Shown: positions 36,247 to 44,314 of the stretch, in pieces
Position numbering within the stretch: position 1 is the stretch's first letter
Layout: each line of letters begins with the position of its first letter
Assembly: GCF_047922965.1 (NCBI RefSeq)
Contig: NZ_CP150481.1
Location: 4,278,001 to 4,342,000 of the forward strand
Reading direction: 5' to 3'
From: Neptunicella plasticusilytica
GTDB lineage: Bacteria; Pseudomonadota; Gammaproteobacteria; Enterobacterales; Alteromonadaceae
DNA length: 64,000 nucleotides
The notes under the pieces: model-generated
Databases searched by the model: none
Told to the model about the DNA's origin: nothing
Seen by the model: the letters and a program-made list of their open reading frames with translations, nothing else
Made by a program: the position numbers and the translations under genes

Positions 36247-37008
36247 ATGCAGTCATTTGATTCAAACAATTCACTGGTTCCTGTTGCTGAACTTGGCGAG
36301 CAGAATCTGGGGATACTGCCAGCCAGTTCATTTGCTCACTTAAAATCCATCACATGCAGCAGTATTGTTGCCGAAGAAGTGACAGAAATTGCCAGTGACT
36401 GTCCGGTGGTATTATTACGTGATGAGCAGTCTGGCAAATTTCAGTTAACAGCTATTTTAGGCCTGACCCCCCAACATAATCTGATGCTTGATCAGCAAGG
36501 TCACTGGCGGGGACTCTATATGCCAATAGGGCTGGAAATTGCTCCTTTTAGTTTTTGTCTGGCGGAAGAAGAAAACACCCGCTTGCGTGTGGATATGTCG
36601 TCACCGCTGGTTGCAACAAATCAGGGCAAACCACTATTTGAAAACGGTCAAAAATCTGCCTTTTTAGCTGATATGACCCACCAACTTGAACTGGTTCAGG
36701 ATGCGATGTTGCAAACAGAAATTTTTGTTGAGGCACTGGTTAACCGCAATCTGATTACCGAATGCCAGTTAACTCTGCAACTTGAGGGACAACAGCCGCA
36801 AACAGAAGAATTTTTCACTATCAATACTTCTGAATTAAGTTATATGGCCAATGAAGACATCATCGATTTTCACCGCAAGGGTTACTGGTCACCCCTATTT
36901 GCAATACGTAATTCATTGAATCAATTCAAGCGGCTGCTTAATTTACATCAAACAGCCACGTCACAAAAAGGCAGTTTGTCGTTACAGATTAATCAGGATC
37001 AAGATTAG
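36247..37008 (+). CDS. SapC-family protein
   Basis: A 253-residue soluble protein without signal peptide. The arrangement LVPVAELGEQNLGILPASSFAHLKSITCSSIVAEE, then CPVVLLRDEQSGKFQLTAILGLTPQHNLML, GHWRGLYMPIGLEIAPFSF, ENGQKSAFLADMTHQLELVQDAMLQTEIFVEALVNRNLI matches the SapC family found beside TonB receptors in many proteobacteria. The name comes from a Campylobacter S-layer-linked gene, but the biochemical role is unknown. Its last 20 bases overlap the convergent gene for a small secreted protein. Confidence 0.78.
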   Translation: MQSFDSNNSLVPVAELGEQNLGILPASSFAHLKSITCSSIVAEEVTEIASDCPVVLLRDEQSGKFQLTAILGLTPQHNLMLDQQGHWRGLYMPIGLEIAPFSFCLAEEENTRLRVDMSSPLVATNQGKPLFENGQKSAFLADMTHQLELVQDAMLQTEIFVEALVNRNLITECQLTLQLEGQQPQTEEFFTINTSELSYMANEDIIDFHRKGYWSPLFAIRNSLNQFKRLLNLHQTATSQKGSLSLQINQDQD

Positions 37009-37405
37009 GATTTGCAGTAACGCGTTGCCATTGTTCAACAATGTCATCTGAATAAATAAACCAGTTCTCGCCAGCCAGTTTATAGGTGAAATCATGCCGC
37101 TTACCTATAAACTGCGGTTGATCATGCGCTATAAACTGTTCGCTGTAATGGTTGTCTGCAAGCTGATAACGCCCCATTTTGGCACCGAAGATCTTTTTGC
37201 CGGCATCCTGGGTAATCACCGAATAATAACCGTCCTTTAGTATCTTGTACGAAACAAAGCTGTCACGGATGTCCAGGGTTACCCACTGCTGCTCACCCTC
37301 ATATTGGTGTTTGGCGGACACCAGCTTCCACACTCCCTCGAGCGTATTGGCCAGGCACCCCGCAGATAATAAACCGCACACAACAGCCGTTGATAATTTA
37401 ATCAT
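36989..37405 (-). CDS. Small secreted lipocalin/DUF4488-like protein
   Basis: A 138-residue exported protein. The ATG at 37405 starts a signal peptide with LLSAGC near residue 17, so it may be a lipoprotein, although cleavage after CLA is also possible. The mature part (EGVWKLVSAKHQYEG ... SYKILKDGYYSVITQDAGKK ... GRYQLADNHYSEQF ... WFIYSDDIVEQWQRV) reads like the small eight-strand beta-barrel (lipocalin/DUF4488) proteins often found in polysaccharide loci. It overlaps the end of the transporter gene by eight bases and is last in the minus-strand GH16-GH20-transporter group. A ligand-binding role is only a guess. Confidence 0.55.
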   Translation of the reverse strand: MIKLSTAVVCGLLSAGCLANTLEGVWKLVSAKHQYEGEQQWVTLDIRDSFVSYKILKDGYYSVITQDAGKKIFGAKMGRYQLADNHYSEQFIAHDQPQFIGKRHDFTYKLAGENWFIYSDDIVEQWQRVTANPNLDPD

Positions 37406-38759
37406 TGGCGAATTCCTGAGTTGATAACGGCTTATTAGCACTGGGTTGCCGAGCCACTTTGTGTCCTTTAATGGCATAAAACAAAATAAACAGATAACAG
37501 GGCAATAAAATGGCATATGCAGTAAAGATTGAACTGACAGAAGACAACCCACCGTATACCAATGGCATGATCGCACCACCGGCAATAGCCATAATCAGAA
37601 CCGCTGAGCCTTTGGCGGTATATGCACCCAGTCCTTTTAACGCCATTGGCCAAATTGCCGGCCATACAATCGCATTAGCAAACCCCAGAAAGGCAATCAG
37701 GTAAATGATATCCGGGATATTCTTGTTGCTGACAAACTCCAGTACCGAATGACTGAGCAAAAATGAATCTGATGGAATGCACAATATAAAAATGGTAACT
37801 ATCATCCCTATGACCGCGGAGCTAGCCAAGGCTTTTTCCTGACTTAGCAAACGCGGAATGAGTACTAACCCGCACAGGTAACCTGCCACCATAAAGGCCA
37901 TGGTAAAAGAAGTCAGTGAAGTTGCATTGGCCAAGCCTAATTTAGAGCCTACAAGCCCGATAGTGTCACCAGCGATAACCTCTGCCCCTACATACAGAAA
38001 CAGCGCAATGACACCAAAAATCAGATGTGGGAAATGTAACAACCCACGTAAACTAACTGATTGTTGTGCTTTGTCCTGCGCATTTTCGTTGTGCATGTCA
38101 ATATCAGGTAAAGGGGAAAACTTGAGTAATAACGCCATCACCAACAATACCAAAGCCATACAGCAATAGGGCATGATCAGCGATGCAGACAAATCGCTCA
38201 TCAGGTTGTTTTTGTCCGTTACTGACAACAGCTCGATGCTTTTAACGCTGACATCAGCAAAGTCACTCAACACCAGAGACGTAAAAGCAATTGGCGCTAA
38301 AACACCTGCACTTTTATTCAGCACCCCCATAATAGAAATCCGTACTGCGGCGGTTTTTTGATCCCCCATGACCACCAGATAAGGATTGGCTGCCGTTTGC
38401 AAGATAGTTAACCCTGCGCCTAACACAAATTGTGCACACAAAAATAGGGCAAATTGCCTTGAGAGTGCTGCTGGCACAAACAGCAAAGCGCCTGCCGCAA
38501 TCATGGTCAAGCCAATGCACATGGCATTTTTAAGACCAAATCGCTCAATCACTTTGGCCATAGGCAATGCCATGACGACATAAGCGATATAAAAACTGAA
38601 TGCGACCACCAGGGATTCTGTTGGGGTTAATTCACAGACAATCTGCAAGAAAGGGATAAGTGCGCCATTCAGCCAGGTGATAAAACCAAAAATAAAAAAC
38701 AATGTGGCAATAATCAGCAAAGAGAGCAGCGCCGTAGACTTGTTCGAATGATGATGCAT
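37398..38759 (-). CDS. FucP/NagP-type sugar:proton MFS transporter
   Basis: A 453-residue major facilitator protein with 12 predicted helices. LFFIFGFITWLNGALIPFLQIVCELT at the N-terminus and GAGLTILQTAANPYLVVMGDQKTAAVRISIMGVLNKSAGVLAPI in helices 4-5 are signatures of the FucP/glucose-galactose/NagP group, which import fucose, GlcNAc and related sugars with protons. In this locus it is the candidate inner-membrane GalNAc carrier (AgaP/NagP-like). It is downstream of GH20 on the same strand, but a short palindromic repeat (38780-38846) sits between them. Confidence 0.85.
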   Translation of the reverse strand: MHHHSNKSTALLSLLIIATLFFIFGFITWLNGALIPFLQIVCELTPTESLVVAFSFYIAYVVMALPMAKVIERFGLKNAMCIGLTMIAAGALLFVPAALSRQFALFLCAQFVLGAGLTILQTAANPYLVVMGDQKTAAVRISIMGVLNKSAGVLAPIAFTSLVLSDFADVSVKSIELLSVTDKNNLMSDLSASLIMPYCCMALVLLVMALLLKFSPLPDIDMHNENAQDKAQQSVSLRGLLHFPHLIFGVIALFLYVGAEVIAGDTIGLVGSKLGLANATSLTSFTMAFMVAGYLCGLVLIPRLLSQEKALASSAVIGMIVTIFILCIPSDSFLLSHSVLEFVSNKNIPDIIYLIAFLGFANAIVWPAIWPMALKGLGAYTAKGSAVLIMAIAGGAIMPLVYGGLSSVSSIFTAYAILLPCYLFILFYAIKGHKVARQPSANKPLSTQEFAND

Positions 38760-38779
38760 AAAAGTTATTCCGTTATTAA

Positions 38780-38846
38780 TAGGGCGTGTTGATCTTTGGT
38801 GTATGAGTTTTGTTCAAATCCAAAGCCTTTTGATCGCGACGCCCTA
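38780..38846. mobile_element. Short palindromic MITE-like repeat between GH20 and transporter genes
   Basis: TAGGGCGT (38780-38787) and ACGCCCTA (38839-38846) bound a 67-bp imperfect hairpin with inner arms TGATCTTTGG-like and CCAAAG...TTTTGATC. The left arm shares CTTTGGTGTA and the next bases with the 156-bp element at 7916-8071. It may act as an RNA stem that shapes the GH20-transporter transcript. Confidence 0.55.
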
Positions 38847-38860
38847 GACTAAGCGCTGGC

Positions 38861-40477
38861 TTAGTCCTGAATATCCGCAAATAAAATGTCGTTCGCAGAC
38901 CAGATGGCCTTCAACTTCACTAACCTGCGCTTAAAATCTGCGAAGTTTTTTGCAGCCGGCTCAGTCCAGTCCACCTCGGCATAAGCCGCAATACGGGGGA
39001 ATATCATGTATTCCAGCTCTCCACGTGTGGATGCCCATTCGGTCCACATCTGGCAGCCACTACCAATTATTTTATGCTTGAGCCCGTCAGCCAGCCCAGC
39101 TGGTACAGGATCGAAGTCATAGGCCTTAGCCAGAGGAATGGTTTTGTAGTCGTAATCCAGGTAGGTTTCGCTGTGAATAGAGTTAACAATATCAAATCCA
39201 TCCTTTGCCGCTTTGGTCGCCAGCGCCAAATCGCCTTTCCAGAAGTGCACCACACTGGATTTGGCCAGAGACTGATTAGATTCGGTATCTGCTTCACTCT
39301 GATATTCATGCAGGTGATGACCGAGAATCTCATTCCAGCCCATCATTCGCCTACCTTTACTCTGCAAATACTGGGAAATCATATTGGTGAAATACACCTG
39401 CAATTCTGCTGGTGTTTGCAGATTATGCTGCTGCATAAATTGCTGAACATGCGGTGAACTTTTCCATTGGTCGTACTTCACTTCGTCGCCACCGATATGG
39501 ATCACCTTGGAAGGGAACAGCGCTACCACTTCATCCAGTACATCTGTTAAAAAGCCAATGACCTTGTCATCGCTGACATCATAAACATCTTTAGACACAC
39601 CAAATTTGGTCGGTACCTCAATGGCTTTTTTGCTGGTACCCAGCCAGCTGTAAGACGCAATGGCTGCACTGGAATGACCGGGCATTTCGATTTCAGGCAC
39701 GATAGTAATGTGTCGGTCTGCAGCATATTTTACCAGTTCGCGGATCTGCTGCTGGGTATAAAAACCACCGTGGGGTTCACCGGATTGTTTGGGAGAGTCC
39801 CATTTCTCGGCACCCACTTGCGTACTTTTACGCATGGAACCTATTTCAGTCAGTTTAGGATACTTTTTAATTTCAATGCGCCAACCCTGATCATCTGCCA
39901 GATGCCAGTGGAAAACATTCATTTTCAGGCGTGCCATTTCATCCAGCATCTTTTTAACCTGATGTTCACCAAAAAAGTGTCGCCCTTCATCCAGCATAAA
40001 AGCACGCCAGGCAAATCTGGGCGCATCGGAAATGGTCATGGTATCCAGAGAGTAAGGAAAGCTGCTGGCAACAGACTCTCCATTCTGGATGATTTGCATC
40101 AGGCTCTGTACGCCATAAAACCAACCTGCATCAGTTGAAGCACGGATTTCAATACCTTGCTGGTTAATCTCCAGATCATAAGCTTCTGGTTTCATTGTCT
40201 TGTCAGTGCTGAATACTATGCTGTTTGTTGTGCAGTTTTGCTTAACCACCAGCGTCTGACCAAAAACTGAAGTGATAAAGGTATTGAGTAGCTGTGCCGA
40301 TGATTGGCTCTGCGCAGATGCGCATATCAAGGTATCAGCTTGCATAGACCATTTGCCGCCGGTGAGCGCGACCTGCTGCGGCTGTGGAATAATATTAGGG
40401 GTCACTTCTGCAGCAATACATGGCGTATGCAAGGCAACAATGGCGATTAACAGGGTGAAAATTCGCTTTATGATCAT
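38861..40477 (-). CDS. Secreted GH20 beta-N-acetylhexosaminidase
   Basis: A 538-residue exported hexosaminidase. The ATG at 40477 starts a signal peptide (about 1-23, ending CIAAE) and has AGAGAAAAA upstream. A GH20b-like N-terminal domain (about 28-150) precedes the GH20 barrel with DEGRHFFGEHQVKKMLDEMARLKMNVFHWHLADDQGWRIEIKKYP and the catalytic Asp-Glu pair at about D331-E332 in HIGGDEVKYDQW. The enzyme removes terminal beta-GlcNAc or beta-GalNAc by substrate-assisted catalysis, in the periplasm or outside. Its place beside GalNAc-type catabolic genes favours GalNAc release, but sequence alone does not exclude GlcNAc. It ends a 73-base gap after the GH16 gene and is likely co-transcribed with it. 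Confidence 0.9.
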   Translation of the reverse strand: MIIKRIFTLLIAIVALHTPCIAAEVTPNIIPQPQQVALTGGKWSMQADTLICASAQSQSSAQLLNTFITSVFGQTLVVKQNCTTNSIVFSTDKTMKPEAYDLEINQQGIEIRASTDAGWFYGVQSLMQIIQNGESVASSFPYSLDTMTISDAPRFAWRAFMLDEGRHFFGEHQVKKMLDEMARLKMNVFHWHLADDQGWRIEIKKYPKLTEIGSMRKSTQVGAEKWDSPKQSGEPHGGFYTQQQIRELVKYAADRHITIVPEIEMPGHSSAAIASYSWLGTSKKAIEVPTKFGVSKDVYDVSDDKVIGFLTDVLDEVVALFPSKVIHIGGDEVKYDQWKSSPHVQQFMQQHNLQTPAELQVYFTNMISQYLQSKGRRMMGWNEILGHHLHEYQSEADTESNQSLAKSSVVHFWKGDLALATKAAKDGFDIVNSIHSETYLDYDYKTIPLAKAYDFDPVPAGLADGLKHKIIGSGCQMWTEWASTRGELEYMIFPRIAAYAEVDWTEPAAKNFADFKRRLVKLKAIWSANDILFADIQD

Positions 40478-40550
40478 TTTTTTCTCTGCTTTTATTGTAT
40501 GAAAACACCGCTGCCTGGTTATATCAGCGGTGTTTACAGATGTTGTTATA

Positions 40551-41897
40551 TTATTCGACGCAGCCAATTAAACCGGCGCAGGGATAGCTTTCAGCCACTG
40601 CTGCATCATTCGGTTCGTCAAATGCGGTAAACCTGAAGTAATCGATCACCATATTGTCAGAATCAAAATCCGCAACGCCAGCCCAGCCATTAGCAAACCA
40701 GACAGCTAGCCACAAACGCCCCTTATAATTTGGAATATGATCCGTTTCTGTATAAAGATACTGGCCGTCACGATAGAATTCCACACGTGGTGTTTCGCCA
40801 TTTCCGCCGGTGTGCCAAATGAATTTATAGTCGTGAAACTGACCATCTGCGTTGTCACCGCTGTTAACGTAATTGACGTCATATTCGCTTTCTCTTTCAC
40901 CTCGCCAGGTATTAGCCAGCAGATAATCAAAAGAAATATTTTCAAACGCAGCGTTAGGACGCCCGGGGATCTCGATATCAATTTCGTGATTCGATGCCCA
41001 GTAACTACCGGTTCCATTGTTATCAATGTATTCCTGATCACCGGGATAAAATTCCTGATAATGGAAAGTCCAGATAGTCGAAACCGCACCTAATTCAGGC
41101 AATACTTTCATGCGTACTTCATAAATACCGGAACCCAGATAATCTTTGGATGCTATACCTCCTCCGGTCTTCTTACCATCGGAACGCTGAGAACCATCTT
41201 TATTGATGCCACGTACCGGGCCGGTATAATCATTGCCTAATCCGGTCAGTACCAGATTACCATTTGAAACCGCGACATTATCTTCAACCACACCACCATT
41301 GGCGCCGTTGCCACCCCATTGTTTGCGAAGTACATACCATTTGCTGCTATCAACCGTAGAACCGTCAAAATCGTCACAAAGAGTGTAGTTACCATCACAA
41401 TTACCGGTTCCTGAACCACCTCCACCACCAGAAGTTTCACCACTAGCCGGCAGGTCTAGAACAGGCACGCCCAGCTCTACATCTTTAACATATCCGGTAC
41501 CGGGATCCTGATAGCGCCATACTGAAGAATAAACGATGACTGTGTCGCTTTGCGCAACGAAAGTAATAGGTTGAATTGCTTTATAAGTGGTTTCACTTTT
41601 GTAGTGTTCAATGTTTTCTGTGCCATTTAGCACCCCGATATACGTCTTTAGTCCGTCACGGGTATTTTTGACTTTACCTCGCAGGGTGTAGGTTTGGCCC
41701 TGCTCCACATCGAGTTCAATCTCTGCTCTGGCAATATCATTCCAGTCACCCACAAGCTCAAGCACATCACCCGTCTGGCTGGTGGTGCCGGACTTATTTA
41801 CCCAAGCCGATGCGTTGGCTTGCAGTGCAAATAGTGTGGTTAATACGGTCAGGCATAGCAGGAATTTTCGTGATACAAGTTTTTTAGTTGGATACAT
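40551..41897 (-). CDS. Secreted GH16 endo-glycosidase with N-terminal carbohydrate-binding-like domain
   Basis: A 448-residue exported enzyme: signal peptide (about 1-29, ANA/SAW), a beta-sandwich domain resembling a carbohydrate-binding module (about 31-150), a Gly/Ser linker (about 152-166) and a GH16 jelly roll (about 170-430). The catalytic strand is NHEIDIEIPG with nucleophile and acid/base at E305 and E309 and assisting D307. GH16 enzymes cut beta-1,3 or beta-1,4 bonds in glucans and galactans, including agar, porphyran, carrageenan and keratan-type chains; the subfamily cannot be set by eye. Here it probably starts breakdown of the amino-sugar-containing polymer taken up by this locus. 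Four Cys in pairs (CDG/CDDF and PCAGLIGCVE) may form disulfides. Confidence 0.85.
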   Translation of the reverse strand: MYPTKKLVSRKFLLCLTVLTTLFALQANASAWVNKSGTTSQTGDVLELVGDWNDIARAEIELDVEQGQTYTLRGKVKNTRDGLKTYIGVLNGTENIEHYKSETTYKAIQPITFVAQSDTVIVYSSVWRYQDPGTGYVKDVELGVPVLDLPASGETSGGGGGSGTGNCDGNYTLCDDFDGSTVDSSKWYVLRKQWGGNGANGGVVEDNVAVSNGNLVLTGLGNDYTGPVRGINKDGSQRSDGKKTGGGIASKDYLGSGIYEVRMKVLPELGAVSTIWTFHYQEFYPGDQEYIDNNGTGSYWASNHEIDIEIPGRPNAAFENISFDYLLANTWRGERESEYDVNYVNSGDNADGQFHDYKFIWHTGGNGETPRVEFYRDGQYLYTETDHIPNYKGRLWLAVWFANGWAGVADFDSDNMVIDYFRFTAFDEPNDAAVAESYPCAGLIGCVE

Positions 41898-42064
41898 TGT
41901 TTTCTCCTCTTTATTTGTGTTTTACATCACAACGTCCGCTGCCTAGGGTCAGACAATGCTGTCAGCCCGATAAATATCAGCTAGGCGATATTCCCATCAA
42001 CTACATCTGGCGCATGATGTACATTCACAATACAACATCATAGCGCGTAAAAACAACAATAAAA

Positions 42065-42104
42065 TTTCATTTTATTTCATTTTATGTTTTTTTATGTTTT
42101 ATTT
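42065..42104. promoter_or_regulatory. AgaR-like operator array in the GH16-agaS divergent region
   Basis: TTTCATTTTA occurs twice with perfect 10-base periodicity (42065 and 42075), followed by two degenerate members in the same phase (TGTTTTTTTA, TGTTTTATTT). This is the clearest of the repeat sites in the locus and lies 168 bases from GH16 and about 160 from agaS, so it could control both directions. The rest of the 367-base gap is AT-rich and shows no gene. Confidence 0.6.
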
Positions 42105-42153
42105 TACGGTATAAATAAAAAGACAGCGTAAGATATCCGCTAATATATATTTA

Positions 42154-42160
42154 AATGAAA
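42154..42160. promoter_or_regulatory. Additional AgaR-like half-site before agaS
   Basis: AATGAAA lies about 105 bases upstream of the agaS start, following TAATATATATTT, which could hold a -10 element. It is an inverted relative of the array 70-90 bases upstream and may be a second operator for looping. Confidence 0.3.
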
Positions 42161-42264
42161 TTTTGCCAATGATAGTGAATACAGATGGTATGGCACTGTA
42201 AAAAGAGAGAAGGCGAGATTGCTAAGCGCCTTTCCAATCCTTGGCCCGAGTAAGGAATACCTTA

Positions 42265-43383
42265 ATGACTTATAAGCTTTTGTTTGATGAGCATTTTCTG
42301 CAAAGTCGTAATGCATACTGGACGGCGACCGAGATCTGCCAGCAACCAGATGTATGGAAGCAAAGTGCTGACCAAATTGACCGGCTTAAAAATGAAATCA
42401 ACACATTTCTTCAACCATTACTCAGTCAGCAGCCTTTAAGAATAATACTCACTGGCGCAGGAACATCAGCCTATATAGGTGAAGTGCTGGCCCCTTATCT
42501 CAGCTACGTATTACAACGACAGGTGGAAGCTATCAGTACGACAGATATTGTCAGTAATCCTCAACAATATCTGATAGCAGAAATTCCAACTCTACTGATA
42601 TCTTACGGCAGATCAGGAAACAGTCCGGAAAGTGTTGCAGCCTACAATATTGCCAATCAGGTGATTAAACAGTGTTTCCATTTGATTATCACCTGTAATG
42701 AAAGTGGTGAATTGGCAGTTAAAAGTAAGGGCAATCACAATGCATTTACGCTGCTAATGCCTGCGAGTTCCCTGGATCAGAGTTTTGCAATGACCAGCAG
42801 TTTTACTGTGATGCTGGCCAGTACCCTGTATTTATTTACTGAAAGCAGACAGCAGCTGGAACAGGCAGCTAAAGCGGCTGAACATTGTATTTCAGCATTG
42901 CCGGCTTCGATTAAGTCTATAAGTGAAAACCAGTCACAACGTGTGGTTTTTCTTGGCTCGGGGGCTCTGCAAGGTTTTGCCAAAGAGGCTGCACTTAAAG
43001 TACTGGAGTTAACTGCGGGCGAGTTGATAAGTTACAGTGAAAGCCCGCTAGGTTTCAGGCATGGACCAAAATCGATAGTGACACCTTCGACCACCATTAT
43101 AGTGATGGCGTCTGATTCGCCTTATACCTTAGGTTACGATAAGGATTTGGTGGACGAACTGGTTAATGACGGTATCGCCAAAGACATTATCGTACTGGAT
43201 AAAAATACTTTTGGTCAGAAAGAGTCATTATCTGAACCCTGGGCTGGTTTGGCCTATATCGTTTATTGTCAGATATATGCTTTTTATTGTTCATTACAAA
43301 AAGATATATCTCCAGATAATCCTTGTCCTACGGGTGAAGTAAACCGCGTTGTACAAGGCGTTACTATTTATTCTTTGAAATAG
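42265..43383 (+). CDS. agaS: Galactosamine-6-phosphate deaminase/isomerase
   Basis: A 372-residue protein with two SIS (sugar isomerase) domains. The first shows PLRIILTGAGTSAYIGEVLAPYLSY and LLISYGRSGNSPESVAAYNIANQV; the second shows RVVFLGSGALQGFAKEAALKVLELTAGELISYSESPLGFRHGPKSIV, with the conserved ExPLGFRHGP loop of AgaS. AgaS converts galactosamine-6-phosphate to tagatose-6-phosphate and ammonia. The ATG at 42265 has AAGGA nine bases before it; a TTG 24 bases earlier is not needed. It begins the plus-strand agaS-agaK-agaA-fbp operon. Confidence 0.9.
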   Translation: MTYKLLFDEHFLQSRNAYWTATEICQQPDVWKQSADQIDRLKNEINTFLQPLLSQQPLRIILTGAGTSAYIGEVLAPYLSYVLQRQVEAISTTDIVSNPQQYLIAEIPTLLISYGRSGNSPESVAAYNIANQVIKQCFHLIITCNESGELAVKSKGNHNAFTLLMPASSLDQSFAMTSSFTVMLASTLYLFTESRQQLEQAAKAAEHCISALPASIKSISENQSQRVVFLGSGALQGFAKEAALKVLELTAGELISYSESPLGFRHGPKSIVTPSTTIIVMASDSPYTLGYDKDLVDELVNDGIAKDIIVLDKNTFGQKESLSEPWAGLAYIVYCQIYAFYCSLQKDISPDNPCPTGEVNRVVQGVTIYSLK

Positions 43384-43405
43384 AAGTTAGTGGAATGACG
43401 ATATT

Positions 43406-44314
43406 ATGACGACTTTTATTTACGGCATTGATATAGGCGGTACCAAAATGGAACTGTCAGTTTTTGATGCCAATTACCACTGTGTAAAAAGCTGGCGTGT
43501 TGCGACACCTGCAACGAATTATCCGATGTTTTTAAATGCACTCCAAGAAATGGTGCAACAGGCTGACAGTCTAACCGACTGCCAGGGTCGAGTGGGAATC
43601 GGCATGCCGGGTATTATCGATAAACAAGGATTAGTTAAATCAGCCAATGTGCCTTGTGCAACTGGCAAGGCAATTAAAAAAGATATTGAACAGGTCTTAC
43701 AGCGACGTATTGCCATTGAAAATGATTGCCGTTTGTTTGCTTTTTCAGAAAGCAATGGTGGAGCGGGTAACGGTTACGCCATTGTGTATGGCGCTATTAT
43801 CGGTACCGGAGCCGGCGGTGGGTTGTGTATTCAGGGCAGTTTATATTCCGGGGCAAATAATATCGCCGGTGAGTATGGTCATCTGCCGGTGTCAGCACAG
43901 TTGATAGCTAAGTACCAACTTCCAGTTTTGGATTGTGGTTGCGGGCTGATCGGCTGTTATGAACCTTATATATCAGGCCCCGGCTTGGCGAATATCTATG
44001 CACTATATGGTGGAGAACCGAATACCCAGATATTGGTAAACCAGCTACGCGCAGGCGACCCTAAAGCAGTAAAAGCTTTTGGGTGTTATATAGACTTACT
44101 CGGTGCTTCTTTTGCTTCCATCGTATTATCTTATGATCCCGACATCATTGTGCTGGGTGGCGGTTTATCCAAAATAGATGAAATTATCAGTGCATTACCT
44201 GCAGCAATTGAAATGCATTTATTTAAAGGTGTACAAAGCCCGGTGATTGCCCCGGCCATTTTTGGTGATGCGTCAGGTGCCCGGGGAGCGGCGCTGTTGG
44301 GAGCTATTCAGTGA
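43406..44314 (+). CDS. agaK: ROK-family N-acetylgalactosamine kinase
   Basis: A 302-residue ROK kinase. ATP-binding YGIDIGGTKMELSVFD opens the protein, followed by GIGMPGIIDKQG, the catalytic-base region IENDCRLFAFSE, the GTGAGGGLCIQG loop, and the zinc-binding GEYGHLPV ... LDCGCGLIGCYEPYISGPGL cluster. The family phosphorylates N-acetylated hexosamines or glucose; its position between agaS and agaA points to GalNAc phosphorylation, as for Shewanella AgaK. It overlaps agaA by four bases (GTGA). Confidence 0.87.
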   Translation: MTTFIYGIDIGGTKMELSVFDANYHCVKSWRVATPATNYPMFLNALQEMVQQADSLTDCQGRVGIGMPGIIDKQGLVKSANVPCATGKAIKKDIEQVLQRRIAIENDCRLFAFSESNGGAGNGYAIVYGAIIGTGAGGGLCIQGSLYSGANNIAGEYGHLPVSAQLIAKYQLPVLDCGCGLIGCYEPYISGPGLANIYALYGGEPNTQILVNQLRAGDPKAVKAFGCYIDLLGASFASIVLSYDPDIIVLGGGLSKIDEIISALPAAIEMHLFKGVQSPVIAPAIFGDASGARGAALLGAIQ

